Shown piece after piece: positions 43,751-52,156 of a DNA stretch of 64,000 bases (the first letter of the stretch is position 1; each line of letters begins with the position of its first letter). A program made the position numbers and the translations under genes. Under the pieces are notes generated by a model that ran no database searches, had not been told where the DNA came from, and saw nothing but the letters and a program-made list of their open reading frames with translations. This DNA comes from an uncultured Chloroflexota bacterium (lineage in GTDB: Bacteria; Chloroflexota; Anaerolineae; Anaerolineales; Anaerolineaceae): positions 124,001 through 188,000 of the forward strand of contig CADATZ010000003.1 in NCBI GenBank assembly GCA_902791025.1, read 5' to 3'.

Positions 43751-46444
43751 ATGGAATACGATTATTTTGAGAAAGAAAAGGAAACGGTTGCCGAAGTCTG
43801 GCTCCCTTCAAAAAACGAAACGGAGGCGGAATCGGTATTCAGGCTGATCTCGTCACTGCCGGAAAATATCAGCTTGGAATACTTCGGCAGAGGATCGAAA
43901 AGGCTTATGCTTGTCAGGGGAAACCCGGCGGATGTCAGACGGACCGGAGCAATGATCACGGCAGCTTATCCTTCCGCATCGCTGCATTTTCTGGATGCAG
44001 ATCCGTCGGAAGACATGAGAAATTCTGAAAGCCTTGTTACTGTCGATTACGGGTTCTCCGGCGAAAATTATCTTTCTCTGAAAAGGATTGACAAATACAG
44101 AGAGTACGATCCGGTCCATACGATCCTTTCAGGTCTTCTGGAACTTAGCACGGACGAGTCCTTGTGGATTCAGATCAGGCTGCTGGACCGAAGGCAGCCT
44201 GAATGGCTTGATACAGTTCTGAAAAGGGTCAAGGCCGAAAAACAGAAAGGATTTGTTACCAGTGCGGCCAATGAGGGATTGGGAGATTCCATCGGAGCTT
44301 ATACACCGGTTGAACAGTACCGGGCAGTCGATCAGGGAAAGGCTTTCGTAACTGTTCTGACTTCGATTGTATGGTTTTTCGTTCTGCTCCTGTATCTGCT
44401 GCAGATGTCAAAATATATGCTTTTCTTCGTTGGAGCAGCACTTTTTCTGACCTTTATCCGGGCGAAAATGCCGTCTCAGATGGACGATCCCTGGTACCGT
44501 ACGGATCTGGATATGGTGAAAATGAAAGCGGAATCCCAGCATGAGTTCAATCTGGTGTCAGTCAGGCTGTCAGCTTCATCCCGTTCAATTGAGCGTTCGC
44601 ATGAAATACAGAACCGGATGCGTTCTGTCATGAACCTTTACTCGCTTTCCGGAGGAAATTCTCTTGTTCCTGTTTCGCTGCATGAAGGGTGCTATGTTCC
44701 GCAGTCGGAAGAAACTCCTGTCATGGAAATGTGTGACTGGGAGCTGGCATCCTTCTGGCATATTCCATGGATCTCAGGATCCGTCTCTCCCGGACTGATT
44801 CCTGTCCGCGGTGTTGAAATGCGCTGCCCTGATATGGATGAAGTGACCGGATTTTACCGGATCGGCGATTTCACCCAGCCCAACGGTGATACCGGGGGCG
44901 TCTTTTTGAATTCCAAAATGATGAAGCATAATATGTTCCTGATCGGCAAACCCGGTACCGGGAAAACAACACTGATGGAGCATATTGCCAGGGCCGCCAT
45001 CGAAGATCCTGAGCGGGATTCAGCTGTCATCGTCATTGATCCTCACGGAGATATGTTCAACCGGCTTATAGGCTGCATCCCGCCGGATCGGATTCAGGAT
45101 GTGATCCTGCTGGATTTCGGAGATCCGGATTATGTGGTTCCGTATAATCCGCTGGATGTGAAAACCAGCGGCCTCAGTCCGGAAAAGGCGGCGCAGATGA
45201 TCGTTGACATCGGCAAGTCGCTGTGGACCACATCCTGGGGTCCACGTATGCAGATCCCGCTTCAGCGGTCTGTTCTGACGATTGCGGCCCATAATCAGAG
45301 TGCAAAACCCGGAAACGGTGCGGACGGTCTTTCTCTGATGGGGGTGCTTCTGAGAGCAAAGGACGACAAAAGAAGAAATTACATACGTGAGATCGGTGAC
45401 GGCCGGATCCGGGATCTGCTTATGCGGTATTTTGTTCATGAATTCGACGAATACAAGGAATACATGAAAGAGGAGATCATCCTTCCGGTCCTGTCCAAAT
45501 CCTACCGTTTCGAGGAAAACCCGATGCTGGAATATTTTTCGGCTCCGCGTTCTGTCCTGAATCCGAAGGAGATTATCGGGGATAAAAAGATTCTTCTGGT
45601 CAATACCCGAATGAGCGAACTCGGATCTGATTTATCCGACTTTATCGGATCCTTTATCATCAGCGTGATTCTGAGAGAGATCTCCCGTCAGGGTGAAAAT
45701 GATCCGACAAAACGCGTCCCGGTTCAGCTTCTGATCGATGAATTCCAGACTTATACCGGTGTGCCGTGGCAGGAACTTCTGGCCCAGCTCAGAAAATGGG
45801 GCGGCAGAACTGTGCTTGGCACGCAGTCCTTCGCCAGCATGATAACGGAGGAATCACAGAGCCTGCCCGGAATCATTATGTCCGGCGTATATTCAATTTT
45901 TTCATTTACCGTAAACGGGGAGGATGCGGATTATCTTTCACGCAATGAGCTTTCCGAGAAATTCGGAGGCCCGTCCCGGGATACGCTCATCAGCCTGGAT
46001 CCATATACCTGCTATGCCCGAATCATGCGGCAGGACGGAAAACTGACCCGGCCTTTCTTCTTCAGAACTGCATCACCTGTTGTTCCGGATCCGGATATTC
46101 GTCTGGATGTCCTGGACAAGAGAGAAAAATACGCGAGAGGGAAGAAAGCTGCCGTTTCCGATGCGCTGAGATATCTTGAACGGATTGAAAAATACAGATT
46201 CTATTATGCGGGAGACACCAACATCAATACGGAAGGGTCAGACGGGAACATCCCAGACTCTTCCGGAAGCAGTATTTCGGATATCGACACCGAGCTGACA
46301 TATGCGGAAAATCAGGAAACGAGCGGTGAGAAAACAGAAGAAAATGAACCTGAACCGGAGGATGTGCTGATGCAGGGGGAGGAGGATAATCCTGAAAGAG
46401 ACAGAAAGCTTGAAAAACGTTATGGCAGCCTGTTTAAGAACTGA
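43751..46444 (+). CDS. virD4: VirD4/TraD-like coupling ATPase (HerA/TraG superfamily)
   Basis: 897 residues from the ATG at 43751 (AAAGGATCC upstream); 43724 is an alternative that overlaps the previous gene. Two helices at about 204-245 lie N-terminal. Walker A is GKPGTGKT (399-406); the following IDPHGDMFNRLIGCIPPDR and LDFGDPDYVVPYNPLDV, then LLIDEFQTYTG and LGTQSFASMI, are coupling-protein motifs. TraD/TraG-type proteins bring DNA-relaxase complexes to the channel. The C-terminal ~100 residues are acidic and disordered. No relaxase gene was found in the window, so its partner is outside, or the system moves protein. Confidence 0.85.
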   Translation: MEYDYFEKEKETVAEVWLPSKNETEAESVFRLISSLPENISLEYFGRGSKRLMLVRGNPADVRRTGAMITAAYPSASLHFLDADPSEDMRNSESLVTVDYGFSGENYLSLKRIDKYREYDPVHTILSGLLELSTDESLWIQIRLLDRRQPEWLDTVLKRVKAEKQKGFVTSAANEGLGDSIGAYTPVEQYRAVDQGKAFVTVLTSIVWFFVLLLYLLQMSKYMLFFVGAALFLTFIRAKMPSQMDDPWYRTDLDMVKMKAESQHEFNLVSVRLSASSRSIERSHEIQNRMRSVMNLYSLSGGNSLVPVSLHEGCYVPQSEETPVMEMCDWELASFWHIPWISGSVSPGLIPVRGVEMRCPDMDEVTGFYRIGDFTQPNGDTGGVFLNSKMMKHNMFLIGKPGTGKTTLMEHIARAAIEDPERDSAVIVIDPHGDMFNRLIGCIPPDRIQDVILLDFGDPDYVVPYNPLDVKTSGLSPEKAAQMIVDIGKSLWTTSWGPRMQIPLQRSVLTIAAHNQSAKPGNGADGLSLMGVLLRAKDDKRRNYIREIGDGRIRDLLMRYFVHEFDEYKEYMKEEIILPVLSKSYRFEENPMLEYFSAPRSVLNPKEIIGDKKILLVNTRMSELGSDLSDFIGSFIISVILREISRQGENDPTKRVPVQLLIDEFQTYTGVPWQELLAQLRKWGGRTVLGTQSFASMITEESQSLPGIIMSGVYSIFSFTVNGEDADYLSRNELSEKFGGPSRDTLISLDPYTCYARIMRQDGKLTRPFFFRTASPVVPDPDIRLDVLDKREKYARGKKAAVSDALRYLERIEKYRFYYAGDTNINTEGSDGNIPDSSGSSISDIDTELTYAENQETSGEKTEENEPEPEDVLMQGEEDNPERDRKLEKRYGSLFKN

Positions 46445-46492
46445 TTTTTTTATGTTTAAGTACGTTATTTTGTTTCATATATTGTTACAAGC

Positions 46493-46522
46493 TCAAAGCT
46501 CCGCATTTCTGCGGAGCTTTGA
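46493..46522 (+). terminator. Hairpin after the VirD4-like gene
   Basis: TCAAAGCTCCGC (46493-46504) pairs with GCGGAGCTTTGA (46511-46522), a perfect 12-bp stem with a 6-base loop. The T-run is only inside the stem, so termination may be moderate. Confidence 0.65.
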
Positions 46523-46594
46523 CATATTCAGTGTAAAAGAAACCATTTTTTTTGTCAAAAACGATGTGCTTTTTTAGCGGATCAGCTGATAAGC

Positions 46595-47125
46595 CTAATC
46601 GAGAAACCCCAGGTTATAGACATCCGTGGCGCCATAGCTTTTAAGATCCTTTTCGATCTCCCCCTGGATCGACTCCATAAAACCCTGATCCCAGCCATCA
46701 GAAGTAAGTCCGATATCTTCCGGTTTTATGGTGTATTTTTCACCGTTTAATGTAAACCATGTCTCCACAAGTTTCGCCGGCCATCCGGGGTTCTTATCCC
46801 ATTCTTCTTTTTTTGCCTTGAATTTATTCTTCCATTCTTCTTTCAGAATCTGCAGGATCTGCTGATTGATCAGTGAAACGGCTGTTCCCTCTGAAATTTC
46901 CTCCATCTCAAACAAAACACTTCCGTTTCCGATCCGATACGGTGAATCTTCCGGTTCTGACGGATCAAATCCCATCAGGTGGTCCATGATAACATGGCCC
47001 TCATCCTCAACCCACCTTCCGGACTTGAAGAGAAAGTTCTCGTAATGCCCATCTTTTTTTTCACGTCTGCCAACGACCTTTCCCCATACGAGATAATAAA
47101 TTGTGCTTTTTTCTTTCATTGTCAT
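46595..47125 (-). CDS. Hypothetical protein, 176 aa
   Basis: Soluble protein starting at 47125 with GGAGG 5 bases upstream. It has charged N-terminal WGKVVGRREKKDGHYENFLFKSGRWVEDE, a helical Lys/Glu-rich centre (LKEEWKNKFKAKKEEWDKN) and a C-terminal NLGFLD. No signal peptide or membrane helix. I do not recognise a family. It is convergent with the VirD4-like gene. No clear partner is seen; the next gene on this strand starts at 47862 and has its own terminator between. Confidence 0.55.
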   Translation of the reverse strand: MTMKEKSTIYYLVWGKVVGRREKKDGHYENFLFKSGRWVEDEGHVIMDHLMGFDPSEPEDSPYRIGNGSVLFEMEEISEGTAVSLINQQILQILKEEWKNKFKAKKEEWDKNPGWPAKLVETWFTLNGEKYTIKPEDIGLTSDGWDQGFMESIQGEIEKDLKSYGATDVYNLGFLD

Positions 47126-47228
47126 CTTAACCTCCGTTTCTGTTTGTGCGGGCAGTTTTTTTGCTTATGAAACCGGGTTTCTTCATCACCCGTCCTTTAT
47201 TATTCTACCGGCTTCGATGTGTTATTAG

Positions 47229-47246
47229 AGTCATAATATTTGGACT
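47229..47246. repeat. AGTC-N10-GACT inverted repeat, copy 2
   Basis: AGTC (47229-47232) and GACT (47243-47246) with a 10-base A+T-rich spacer, extended here to GAGTC/GACTC. The same arms and spacing are found at 25595-25612 and 63550-63567, each in an intergenic gap. Possible operator; see finding. Confidence 0.45.
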
Positions 47247-47282
47247 CAATATGAAATTAGACGGCAAGACAGGTCATTCAAT

Positions 47283-47312
47283 AAAAAAGCCCTTCTCAGT
47301 ATCCGGAAGGGC
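47283..47312 (-). terminator. Terminator for the 47350 gene (minus strand)
   Basis: On the minus strand GCCCTTC (pairing 47306-47312) with GAAGGGC (47289-47295) forms a 7-bp stem with a 10-base loop, followed by a T tract (the A run at 47283-47288). Confidence 0.8.
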
Positions 47313-47349
47313 CTCTGATATCAGAAACTGAATAAAAGAAAAGGGATTT

Positions 47350-47862
47350 TTACTTTTCCCACCATTCAAGGCCGGAGTCTGCCAGTCCGTAATAGTATGA
47401 AGCCAGGATCGCTGCATCCGAATCATCCTTTCTGAAGGCTGTCAGCAGGAGATCGTTCGCGATCAGCAGGTGATAGGCGGAATAAAAAATGTCATATCCG
47501 TGACTGGAAAGATCCTCCGGAACTTCATTCTGCATGACCCACGAACAGGCAAATCCCGACATATACCGGACTTCGTTTTCGATAACTTTCCACTGGTCGT
47601 CTTCAAAGGATTTCTCTCCGTTGATATACGGATCGATGATTTCCGAATAGGATCCAATCATGGAATAACAGGCATCCAGAATCGACAGAAACTGCTGCGA
47701 TTCTTCCGAATAGCCGTCATACTGACGCAGAAATATCCCGTTTTCCATTGAATAAGTGCCGTCTCTGTTATCAATGATTTTTGATTCGGCATTGCAGACG
47801 CCCGTGGTAATAAACAGAAAAGCAGCGAGCAGAAAACTGAGGAATGAATAATGTTTTGTCAT
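47350..47862 (-). CDS. Secreted hypothetical protein, 170 aa
   Basis: A signal peptide (MTKHYSFLSFLLAAFLFITTGVCNA) ends near residue 25. The mature part is acidic and helical with several Tyr and two Cys (LDACYSM, GFACSW). GGAGG lies 7 bases before the ATG. Divergent from the small secreted or lipoprotein-like gene at 47934. I do not recognise the family; function unknown. Confidence 0.6.
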   Translation of the reverse strand: MTKHYSFLSFLLAAFLFITTGVCNAESKIIDNRDGTYSMENGIFLRQYDGYSEESQQFLSILDACYSMIGSYSEIIDPYINGEKSFEDDQWKVIENEVRYMSGFACSWVMQNEVPEDLSSHGYDIFYSAYHLLIANDLLLTAFRKDDSDAAILASYYYGLADSGLEWWEK

Positions 47863-47933
47863 ATTTGAACCTCCGGAAAAAGCATACTAACAAGGCAAAA
47901 GACCGGATTTTGTATGGTTTCGGAGGAGGGAGT

Positions 47934-48299
47934 ATGAAAGACAGGCAAACCGACATCATATTCAGCTTATTGCTTTTGGCACTTTTTCTTTTACCCATTC
48001 TCTGCTCATGCGGACATACAGAAACACTTTCCATTGAGGATAGAATCAATGCGGTCATGCCTTTGGAAGACAACCGTTCTGCACGGATTACCATTGGAGA
48101 CAGGACATTTCTTTTCACGGAAAAAACATTGTATGTGGATTCCTGGGGCGGATATTTTTCCGGAAAGGAGAATGTCAGGATCGATGAAAGCATAGTGGGC
48201 AGATACTGCCTGGCCGGATGGGGAAAAGATGGTGAAACGCTTCTTCTTCTGGATGTATCCGGATGGCAGCAGCCGCTGTTTACGCAGCGCGGAAAATGA
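47934..48299 (+). CDS. Putative lipoprotein or secreted protein, 121 aa
   Basis: From the ATG at 47934, after GGAGGAGGG. The N-terminal helix FSLLLLALFLLPILCSCGH ends with C-S-C-G, which may act as a lipobox (LCSC), although the -2 Cys is not typical. The remaining ~95 residues look beta-rich (RITIGDRTFLFTEKTLYVDSW). Upstream in-frame ATG at 47844 lies in the divergent region and is not used. Closed by a hairpin at 48327. Confidence 0.55.
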   Translation: MKDRQTDIIFSLLLLALFLLPILCSCGHTETLSIEDRINAVMPLEDNRSARITIGDRTFLFTEKTLYVDSWGGYFSGKENVRIDESIVGRYCLAGWGKDGETLLLLDVSGWQQPLFTQRGK

Positions 48300-48326
48300 A
48301 AAGCGCTGATCCGGAAAGGAATCCCG

Positions 48327-48360
48327 GGCAGAGTCTTCACGGCTCTGCCTCTTTGTTTTT
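48327..48360 (+). terminator. Terminator after 47934 gene
   Basis: GGCAGAG (48327-48333) pairs with CTCTGCC (48343-48349), a 7-bp stem with a 9-base loop, followed by the T-rich tract TCTTTGTTTTT. Confidence 0.7.
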
Positions 48361-48419
48361 AAAAGCGGTTTCAAACATGAAGCACTCATATACAATACCC
48401 GCAAAAGAAGGAGAATCGA

Positions 48420-49121
48420 ATGGAGATAAAGAGTTTTCAATATAAGCTGAAATACGGACCTGTTGAGCTGCTGCTGGATATACTTCCGCCGGGAATTGCT
48501 GTCTTCCTGAATATAAAAATCACGGAATACGGATTCGAACAGTTGAATCAGGCATATGAATCGGCGGGGAGATTCGGGTGTTCCATGATGATTTCCGCGG
48601 GACTTGTGTTCGGACTTGTCTTTCTGTATGAGATTATCGAGCAGCTTGTTACCGGAAGCAGCCGGAAGGTACGGATCGACAGGTGTGGCAGCAGTTTCCT
48701 GATCCATTTCGGCTGCCGCAGCCATTATTTCCGGAGATCAGATATTAAGGCGTTTGATTTCGATATGGAAAAACGGAAACTTACAGTCATTCTGTCCCGC
48801 TGTCTCGAGAAGCGGAGGGGCATCTATTCCTATATGCGGCTGTTCATAGCTGCCGGGAAAACATTTGCCGAGTCCGTAGCCGATTACCTGGCGCCGCTGG
48901 TTGCAGGAGGTCCGGATCTTCTCAGATTCGGTGAACCGGATTCGAATCGAGGATGCCTTTTCAGCCCTTTTGCCTGGACTCCGGTTACCCGCATCCAGAT
49001 GATCGAACACGACGGTATTTTTGAGTTTTCAATACCGTGCCCTTCCGGATCCGTGGCTTCCGAAATCATTTCCGGATTCATCGGTGACAGAAATCTCGGC
49101 GCAGTTTTGGATGGTTTGTAG
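48420..49121 (+). CDS. Membrane protein, 233 aa, unknown
   Basis: An AGAAGGAGA site precedes the ATG. Two hydrophobic stretches (about 20-34 LLLDILPPGIAVFLNI, and 56-77 MMISAGLVFGLVFLYEIIEQL) suggest two membrane helices, followed by a soluble domain with beta-like strands similar to a small PH-like fold (VRIDRCGSSFLIHFGCRSHYF, LTVILSRC). Family not recognised. Starts a run of small genes leading into parA. The following gene begins 19 bases after its stop. Confidence 0.55.
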   Translation: MEIKSFQYKLKYGPVELLLDILPPGIAVFLNIKITEYGFEQLNQAYESAGRFGCSMMISAGLVFGLVFLYEIIEQLVTGSSRKVRIDRCGSSFLIHFGCRSHYFRRSDIKAFDFDMEKRKLTVILSRCLEKRRGIYSYMRLFIAAGKTFAESVADYLAPLVAGGPDLLRFGEPDSNRGCLFSPFAWTPVTRIQMIEHDGIFEFSIPCPSGSVASEIISGFIGDRNLGAVLDGL

Positions 49122-49140
49122 AATTTCGGAAAAGGCAGCT

Positions 49141-49482
49141 ATGGAGTACAGATATAAGGGAAATTTCAAGACAGATGAGTCCGGATACAGTTCTTATCGC
49201 CCGGAAAGAGCATCCCGTTATTTCTACAGCGAGATTTTTCCGGGAGAGGAATTCATGGGAACCGGCCTTATCCGATACAGAAAGCACAGTGTCCGTGTAA
49301 GGATCGTTCCGTATTCCTCACACAGTGTTGTGATCTCCGGATGGAACGGCGTGTTCGATATTCTTCCTTTCAATTCCGGATATGCGGTTCTGGATAATGC
49401 CGGAACCGGCGGACAGCCTCATAGAAAAGCTCTGATCGCCATGGCTGATATCCACAGAAATTTTCTTGAAATAAAGGAGTAA
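49141..49482 (+). CDS. Hypothetical protein, 113 aa
   Basis: From the ATG at 49141 (GGAAAAGGCAGCT upstream); an in-frame start at 49021 lies inside the previous gene. It is polar and Tyr/Ser-rich at the N-terminus (YKGNFKTDESGYSSYRPERASRYF) with alternating beta-type segments afterwards (VRVRIVPYSSHSVVISGW). Family not recognised. The stop TAATG overlaps the start of a 36-residue membrane micro-ORF, implying translational coupling. Confidence 0.55.
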   Translation: MEYRYKGNFKTDESGYSSYRPERASRYFYSEIFPGEEFMGTGLIRYRKHSVRVRIVPYSSHSVVISGWNGVFDILPFNSGYAVLDNAGTGGQPHRKALIAMADIHRNFLEIKE

Positions 49483-49490
49483 TGAGCAAA

Positions 49491-49592
49491 ATGGAAAAGA
49501 AAAAAGGATGCGGTTTTGTTTCAATCTGCTTCATTATAAGCATCGGGATTTTCTTCGGGCTGACGACCTGGATTATGTTTCAGGCCCATTAG
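49491..49592 (+). CDS. Putative 33-residue membrane microprotein
   Basis: A short frame (MEKKKGCGFVSICFIISIGI, then FFGLTTWIMFQAH) with a Lys-rich N-terminus and a single hydrophobic helix. A second in-frame ATG at 49482 overlaps the upstream stop (TAATG) and would give 36 residues; AAGGAG lies upstream of both. Size and coupling suggest real translation, but this is inferred. It ends 17 bases before parA, whose own GGGGGG site follows. Confidence 0.5.
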   Translation: MEKKKGCGFVSICFIISIGIFFGLTTWIMFQAH

Positions 49593-49609
49593 GTATTTCG
49601 GGGGGAAAA

Positions 49610-50368
49610 ATGATTCTTTCAGTATCCAATCATAAGGGAGGCGTGGGAAAAACGACCGTTTCGACGCTTCTGGCAGCTTATACGGCAAGACATACGGATA
49701 AAAAGATCCTGCTGATTGATGCGGATCACAACCGTGGATCATCATCGATATTTTTCTCAAACAGAGAGCCCGAATACAGCATCTTTGACGCGTTCCAATG
49801 TTATGCTGAAGATCCGTATGATACAGTTTCGGTTTCAGGTGCAATGAAAAAAGCTGTGGTAAAGGCTGAGGGTTACGATAATCTGTTTGTGCTCCAGTCA
49901 TCCAGGAAACTGGCTCAGATCACTGCGCTCGGGCTGGAAGCAGAGACTCTGAAAGACATGATAGAAATCGCACACTTTGACCGGTATTCCCTGGTGATTA
50001 TCGATTCCGGGACTGTACCCTGTGTTGTTTCCATGTGCATAACAGCCTGCGACCGGCTGATTATTCCCATGATGATGTCGCAGCAGTGCATCGGTCCGAC
50101 CAGAAATACGATCAACCTGGCACGCCGCAAACACGCAGAAATACTGGCTCTCCTTCCGCTTACTGTCGGAAAATCGAAATGGGACAGGCTTATTCTTGAA
50201 AACTGGGCCGAGATCATACGCGATTCACCGGAACTCGGCTGGGAACTCGGGCTGATGGAAGGAATACCGCAAAGCCGGACCGTTGTAAAAGCGGATCTGA
50301 TTAACGGATCCTTTCCCGCGGTCGCTCTGCCGGCCATTGAAAAGATATTCTCGGCACTCAGTTTATAA
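49610..50368 (+). CDS. parA: ParA-type partition ATPase
   Basis: 252 residues from the ATG at 49610 (GGGGGGAAAA upstream); an in-frame start at 49508 has no function. The deviant Walker A is HKGGVGKTT (8-16), LLIDADHNRGSS is the switch region, and LVIIDSGTVP the Walker B region. ParA ATPases pattern on the nucleoid and move ParB-bound DNA. parB follows 14 bases later. Presence of parAB beside conjugation genes suggests a replicon or large mobile element rather than a purely chromosomal segment, although chromosomal parAB also exists. Confidence 0.88.
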   Translation: MILSVSNHKGGVGKTTVSTLLAAYTARHTDKKILLIDADHNRGSSSIFFSNREPEYSIFDAFQCYAEDPYDTVSVSGAMKKAVVKAEGYDNLFVLQSSRKLAQITALGLEAETLKDMIEIAHFDRYSLVIIDSGTVPCVVSMCITACDRLIIPMMMSQQCIGPTRNTINLARRKHAEILALLPLTVGKSKWDRLILENWAEIIRDSPELGWELGLMEGIPQSRTVVKADLINGSFPAVALPAIEKIFSALSL

Positions 50369-50382
50369 CAGGAGAAAGAGCG

Positions 50383-51666
50383 ATGGCAAAACCGATAGAT
50401 AAAAACGCCGTGGCAAAAAAAATGTTTGACGAGGGAGAACCGGACGATCTTCTGATCAAGCCGGAACGCAGCAGCAAACGGGTGACAATAAGGGAGGAGG
50501 CCGGTGTCTCGCTGATCAAACGCCGTTCTCCGGCGCAGTTCATTCCTCTTGCCAGTATCGTCAAGAGGAGTGTATCCCAGGTACGGATGTCTGATTTTAA
50601 TCCGGAAAAATATCCTGAAGATAAATGCCTTCTTGAAAGCATCAGGAACCGCGGGGTTGTCACTCCGGTTATGGTCAAGGAGTTTATTGAGGATGATGAC
50701 GATCTTCTGGCTGATACCAGGTATGAACTGATTTACGGTCACCGCCGTGTTTCAGCGTGCAAAGTGCTTGGTTTCACTACAATTCCGGCTTTTGTCGTTG
50801 AGTCGACGGTCAGTTCCGCCGATGTAACGATGACAGAAAATATCGGCGTGCGTACGCTGAACGCTTATGAAAGAGGACGGGAATTTGACAGTTATCTTTC
50901 GTCCCACAGTATTTCTCTTCGTGCTTTTTCCGAACAGAACGGATTTCCTCATCCTTATGTCATCGAATTGATCCGTGCCTATAAGAGTTCCCGTAGCTGT
51001 CCGGAAATTGAGGCGCTGTATCAGGATGGCCGGTTGTATTCGCGGGATATTCCTGATCTCACGGCCCTGTATGAGAAATCAGATGAACCTGTCCGGGAGC
51101 TTCTTGTTGAAATGCTGCCGGATCTTTCGCGGAAACAAATGAAAGAGCTGACTGAGCTTTGCAGCACCGGAGGTTCGGCTGCGGGATATCTGAAAGCGCT
51201 GAAGGTCACTCATGGAAGCAGTGTTTCTCCTGAACCTGCCGCTGATACCAAAACTGAACCGGAGAATCCTCATCATGAGGAAAATGTCCAGATACCGGAA
51301 CTGACAGATCTCTGGAAAACACTTGAAAATGACGGGAATTATGTCCGCAGACAGGCTGCTTTGTTTGATTGTTCAGAAACGGATGTAAAAGAAGCCGCAA
51401 GAATCTGCCGGAAAGGAAATGCCCGCCCTGAGCTGCTTCGCTGTATGCTTCTGATCCGGAAAAACGGCGGAGAAATTACAGAAAAGGCCCTTGAAACAGT
51501 ACAGCGTATTTCGGAAGATCGGAATGCAGAGAGGGCGGTTTCTCTTTATTTGTCAGCATATGAAAAACTGGAGAAACAGAGAAAAGTATGTGAAAAACGT
51601 TTCGGGGCGCTGCATCCTGATGGCGGCGGTGATATGGAGATACTGAACAGGCTGCTCGGGAGATAA
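50383..51666 (+). CDS. parB: ParB-type partition protein
   Basis: 427 residues. The ParB N-terminal domain has the GHRR box (119-122) in YGHRRVSACKVLGFTTIPAF and the TENIGVRTLNAYERG segment, both typical of the ParB CTPase/clamp. The central part should be a helix-turn-helix (AFSEQNGFPHPYVIELIRAYKSS). The C-terminal ~170 residues include a Glu-rich linker. ParB binds centromere sites and loads as a clamp. Overlap with KorB-type regulators is possible. A 37-bp repeat lies inverted 12 bases after its stop, a natural candidate for its site. Confidence 0.85.
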   Translation: MAKPIDKNAVAKKMFDEGEPDDLLIKPERSSKRVTIREEAGVSLIKRRSPAQFIPLASIVKRSVSQVRMSDFNPEKYPEDKCLLESIRNRGVVTPVMVKEFIEDDDDLLADTRYELIYGHRRVSACKVLGFTTIPAFVVESTVSSADVTMTENIGVRTLNAYERGREFDSYLSSHSISLRAFSEQNGFPHPYVIELIRAYKSSRSCPEIEALYQDGRLYSRDIPDLTALYEKSDEPVRELLVEMLPDLSRKQMKELTELCSTGGSAAGYLKALKVTHGSSVSPEPAADTKTEPENPHHEENVQIPELTDLWKTLENDGNYVRRQAALFDCSETDVKEAARICRKGNARPELLRCMLLIRKNGGEITEKALETVQRISEDRNAERAVSLYLSAYEKLEKQRKVCEKRFGALHPDGGGDMEILNRLLGR

Positions 51667-51677
51667 GTCATGAAAAC

Positions 51678-51714
51678 AACAATAAGTATCGCTGTTTAGA
51701 TTATTCACAAACTT
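51678..51714 (-). repeat. Dispersed 37-bp repeat, copy C (inverted)
   Basis: Reverse complement of copies A and B with two mismatches in the centre (AAACAGCGAT). It lies between parB (ends 51666) and the gene at 51735. Orientation differs from copies A and B, so the element likely works as a binding site rather than as a fixed promoter. Confidence 0.85.
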
Positions 51715-51734
51715 TTTTACCTGTGGAGGGATTT

Positions 51735-52049
51735 ATGGAGAAATTTACAGAACTTTCAGTAAAGGATCATCTTCATGCACTGGAGCATGATGAGTCCTGG
51801 ATGGCCGAACTTGCCGAAATGATTATCGAGTTTACGGGATGCGATACGGCAATTGCAGCGGGCAGGGCAGTCGATCTTTGTGAAGACCGGAAATATGGCC
51901 GGGCGGTCAGTGCGATGACGCAGGGATTTCTCCGGATATGCCGGGAGCTGGAGAACGGTAAAAGCCTTTCCGCAAACCAGAAGGAAACAATGAGGCAGCT
52001 GCTTCGCGGGATGACAGAAAAACTCTTTCCTTTTTTCCCGGAACAGTAA
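51735..52049 (+). CDS. Hypothetical helical protein, 104 aa
   Basis: From the ATG at 51735 with GGAGGG 4 bases upstream. Mostly helical: TELSVKDHLHALEHDESWMAELAEMIIEF, then TAIAAGRAVDLCEDRKYGRAV and a C-terminal QKETMRQLLRGMTEKLF. No signal peptide. It follows parB and the 37-bp repeat and could belong to the partition operon. Family not recognised. Confidence 0.55.
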   Translation: MEKFTELSVKDHLHALEHDESWMAELAEMIIEFTGCDTAIAAGRAVDLCEDRKYGRAVSAMTQGFLRICRELENGKSLSANQKETMRQLLRGMTEKLFPFFPEQ

Positions 52050-52156
52050 CTCTTTTTGTAACATTGAAAACAGATCTCCTTTTTTGGCAGCGGGTTCCGC
52101 ATGGGAAGCGGTCCCGCTGCATTTTTGTATTCTCTGCAAAAGAAAGGAATCTGGAA

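Noticed and set aside
34834..46444. A relaxase or oriT in the secretion locus
   Set aside because: No protein with HUH-type or other relaxase motifs was seen on either strand, and no nick-site-like inverted repeat could be supported, so none is listed.
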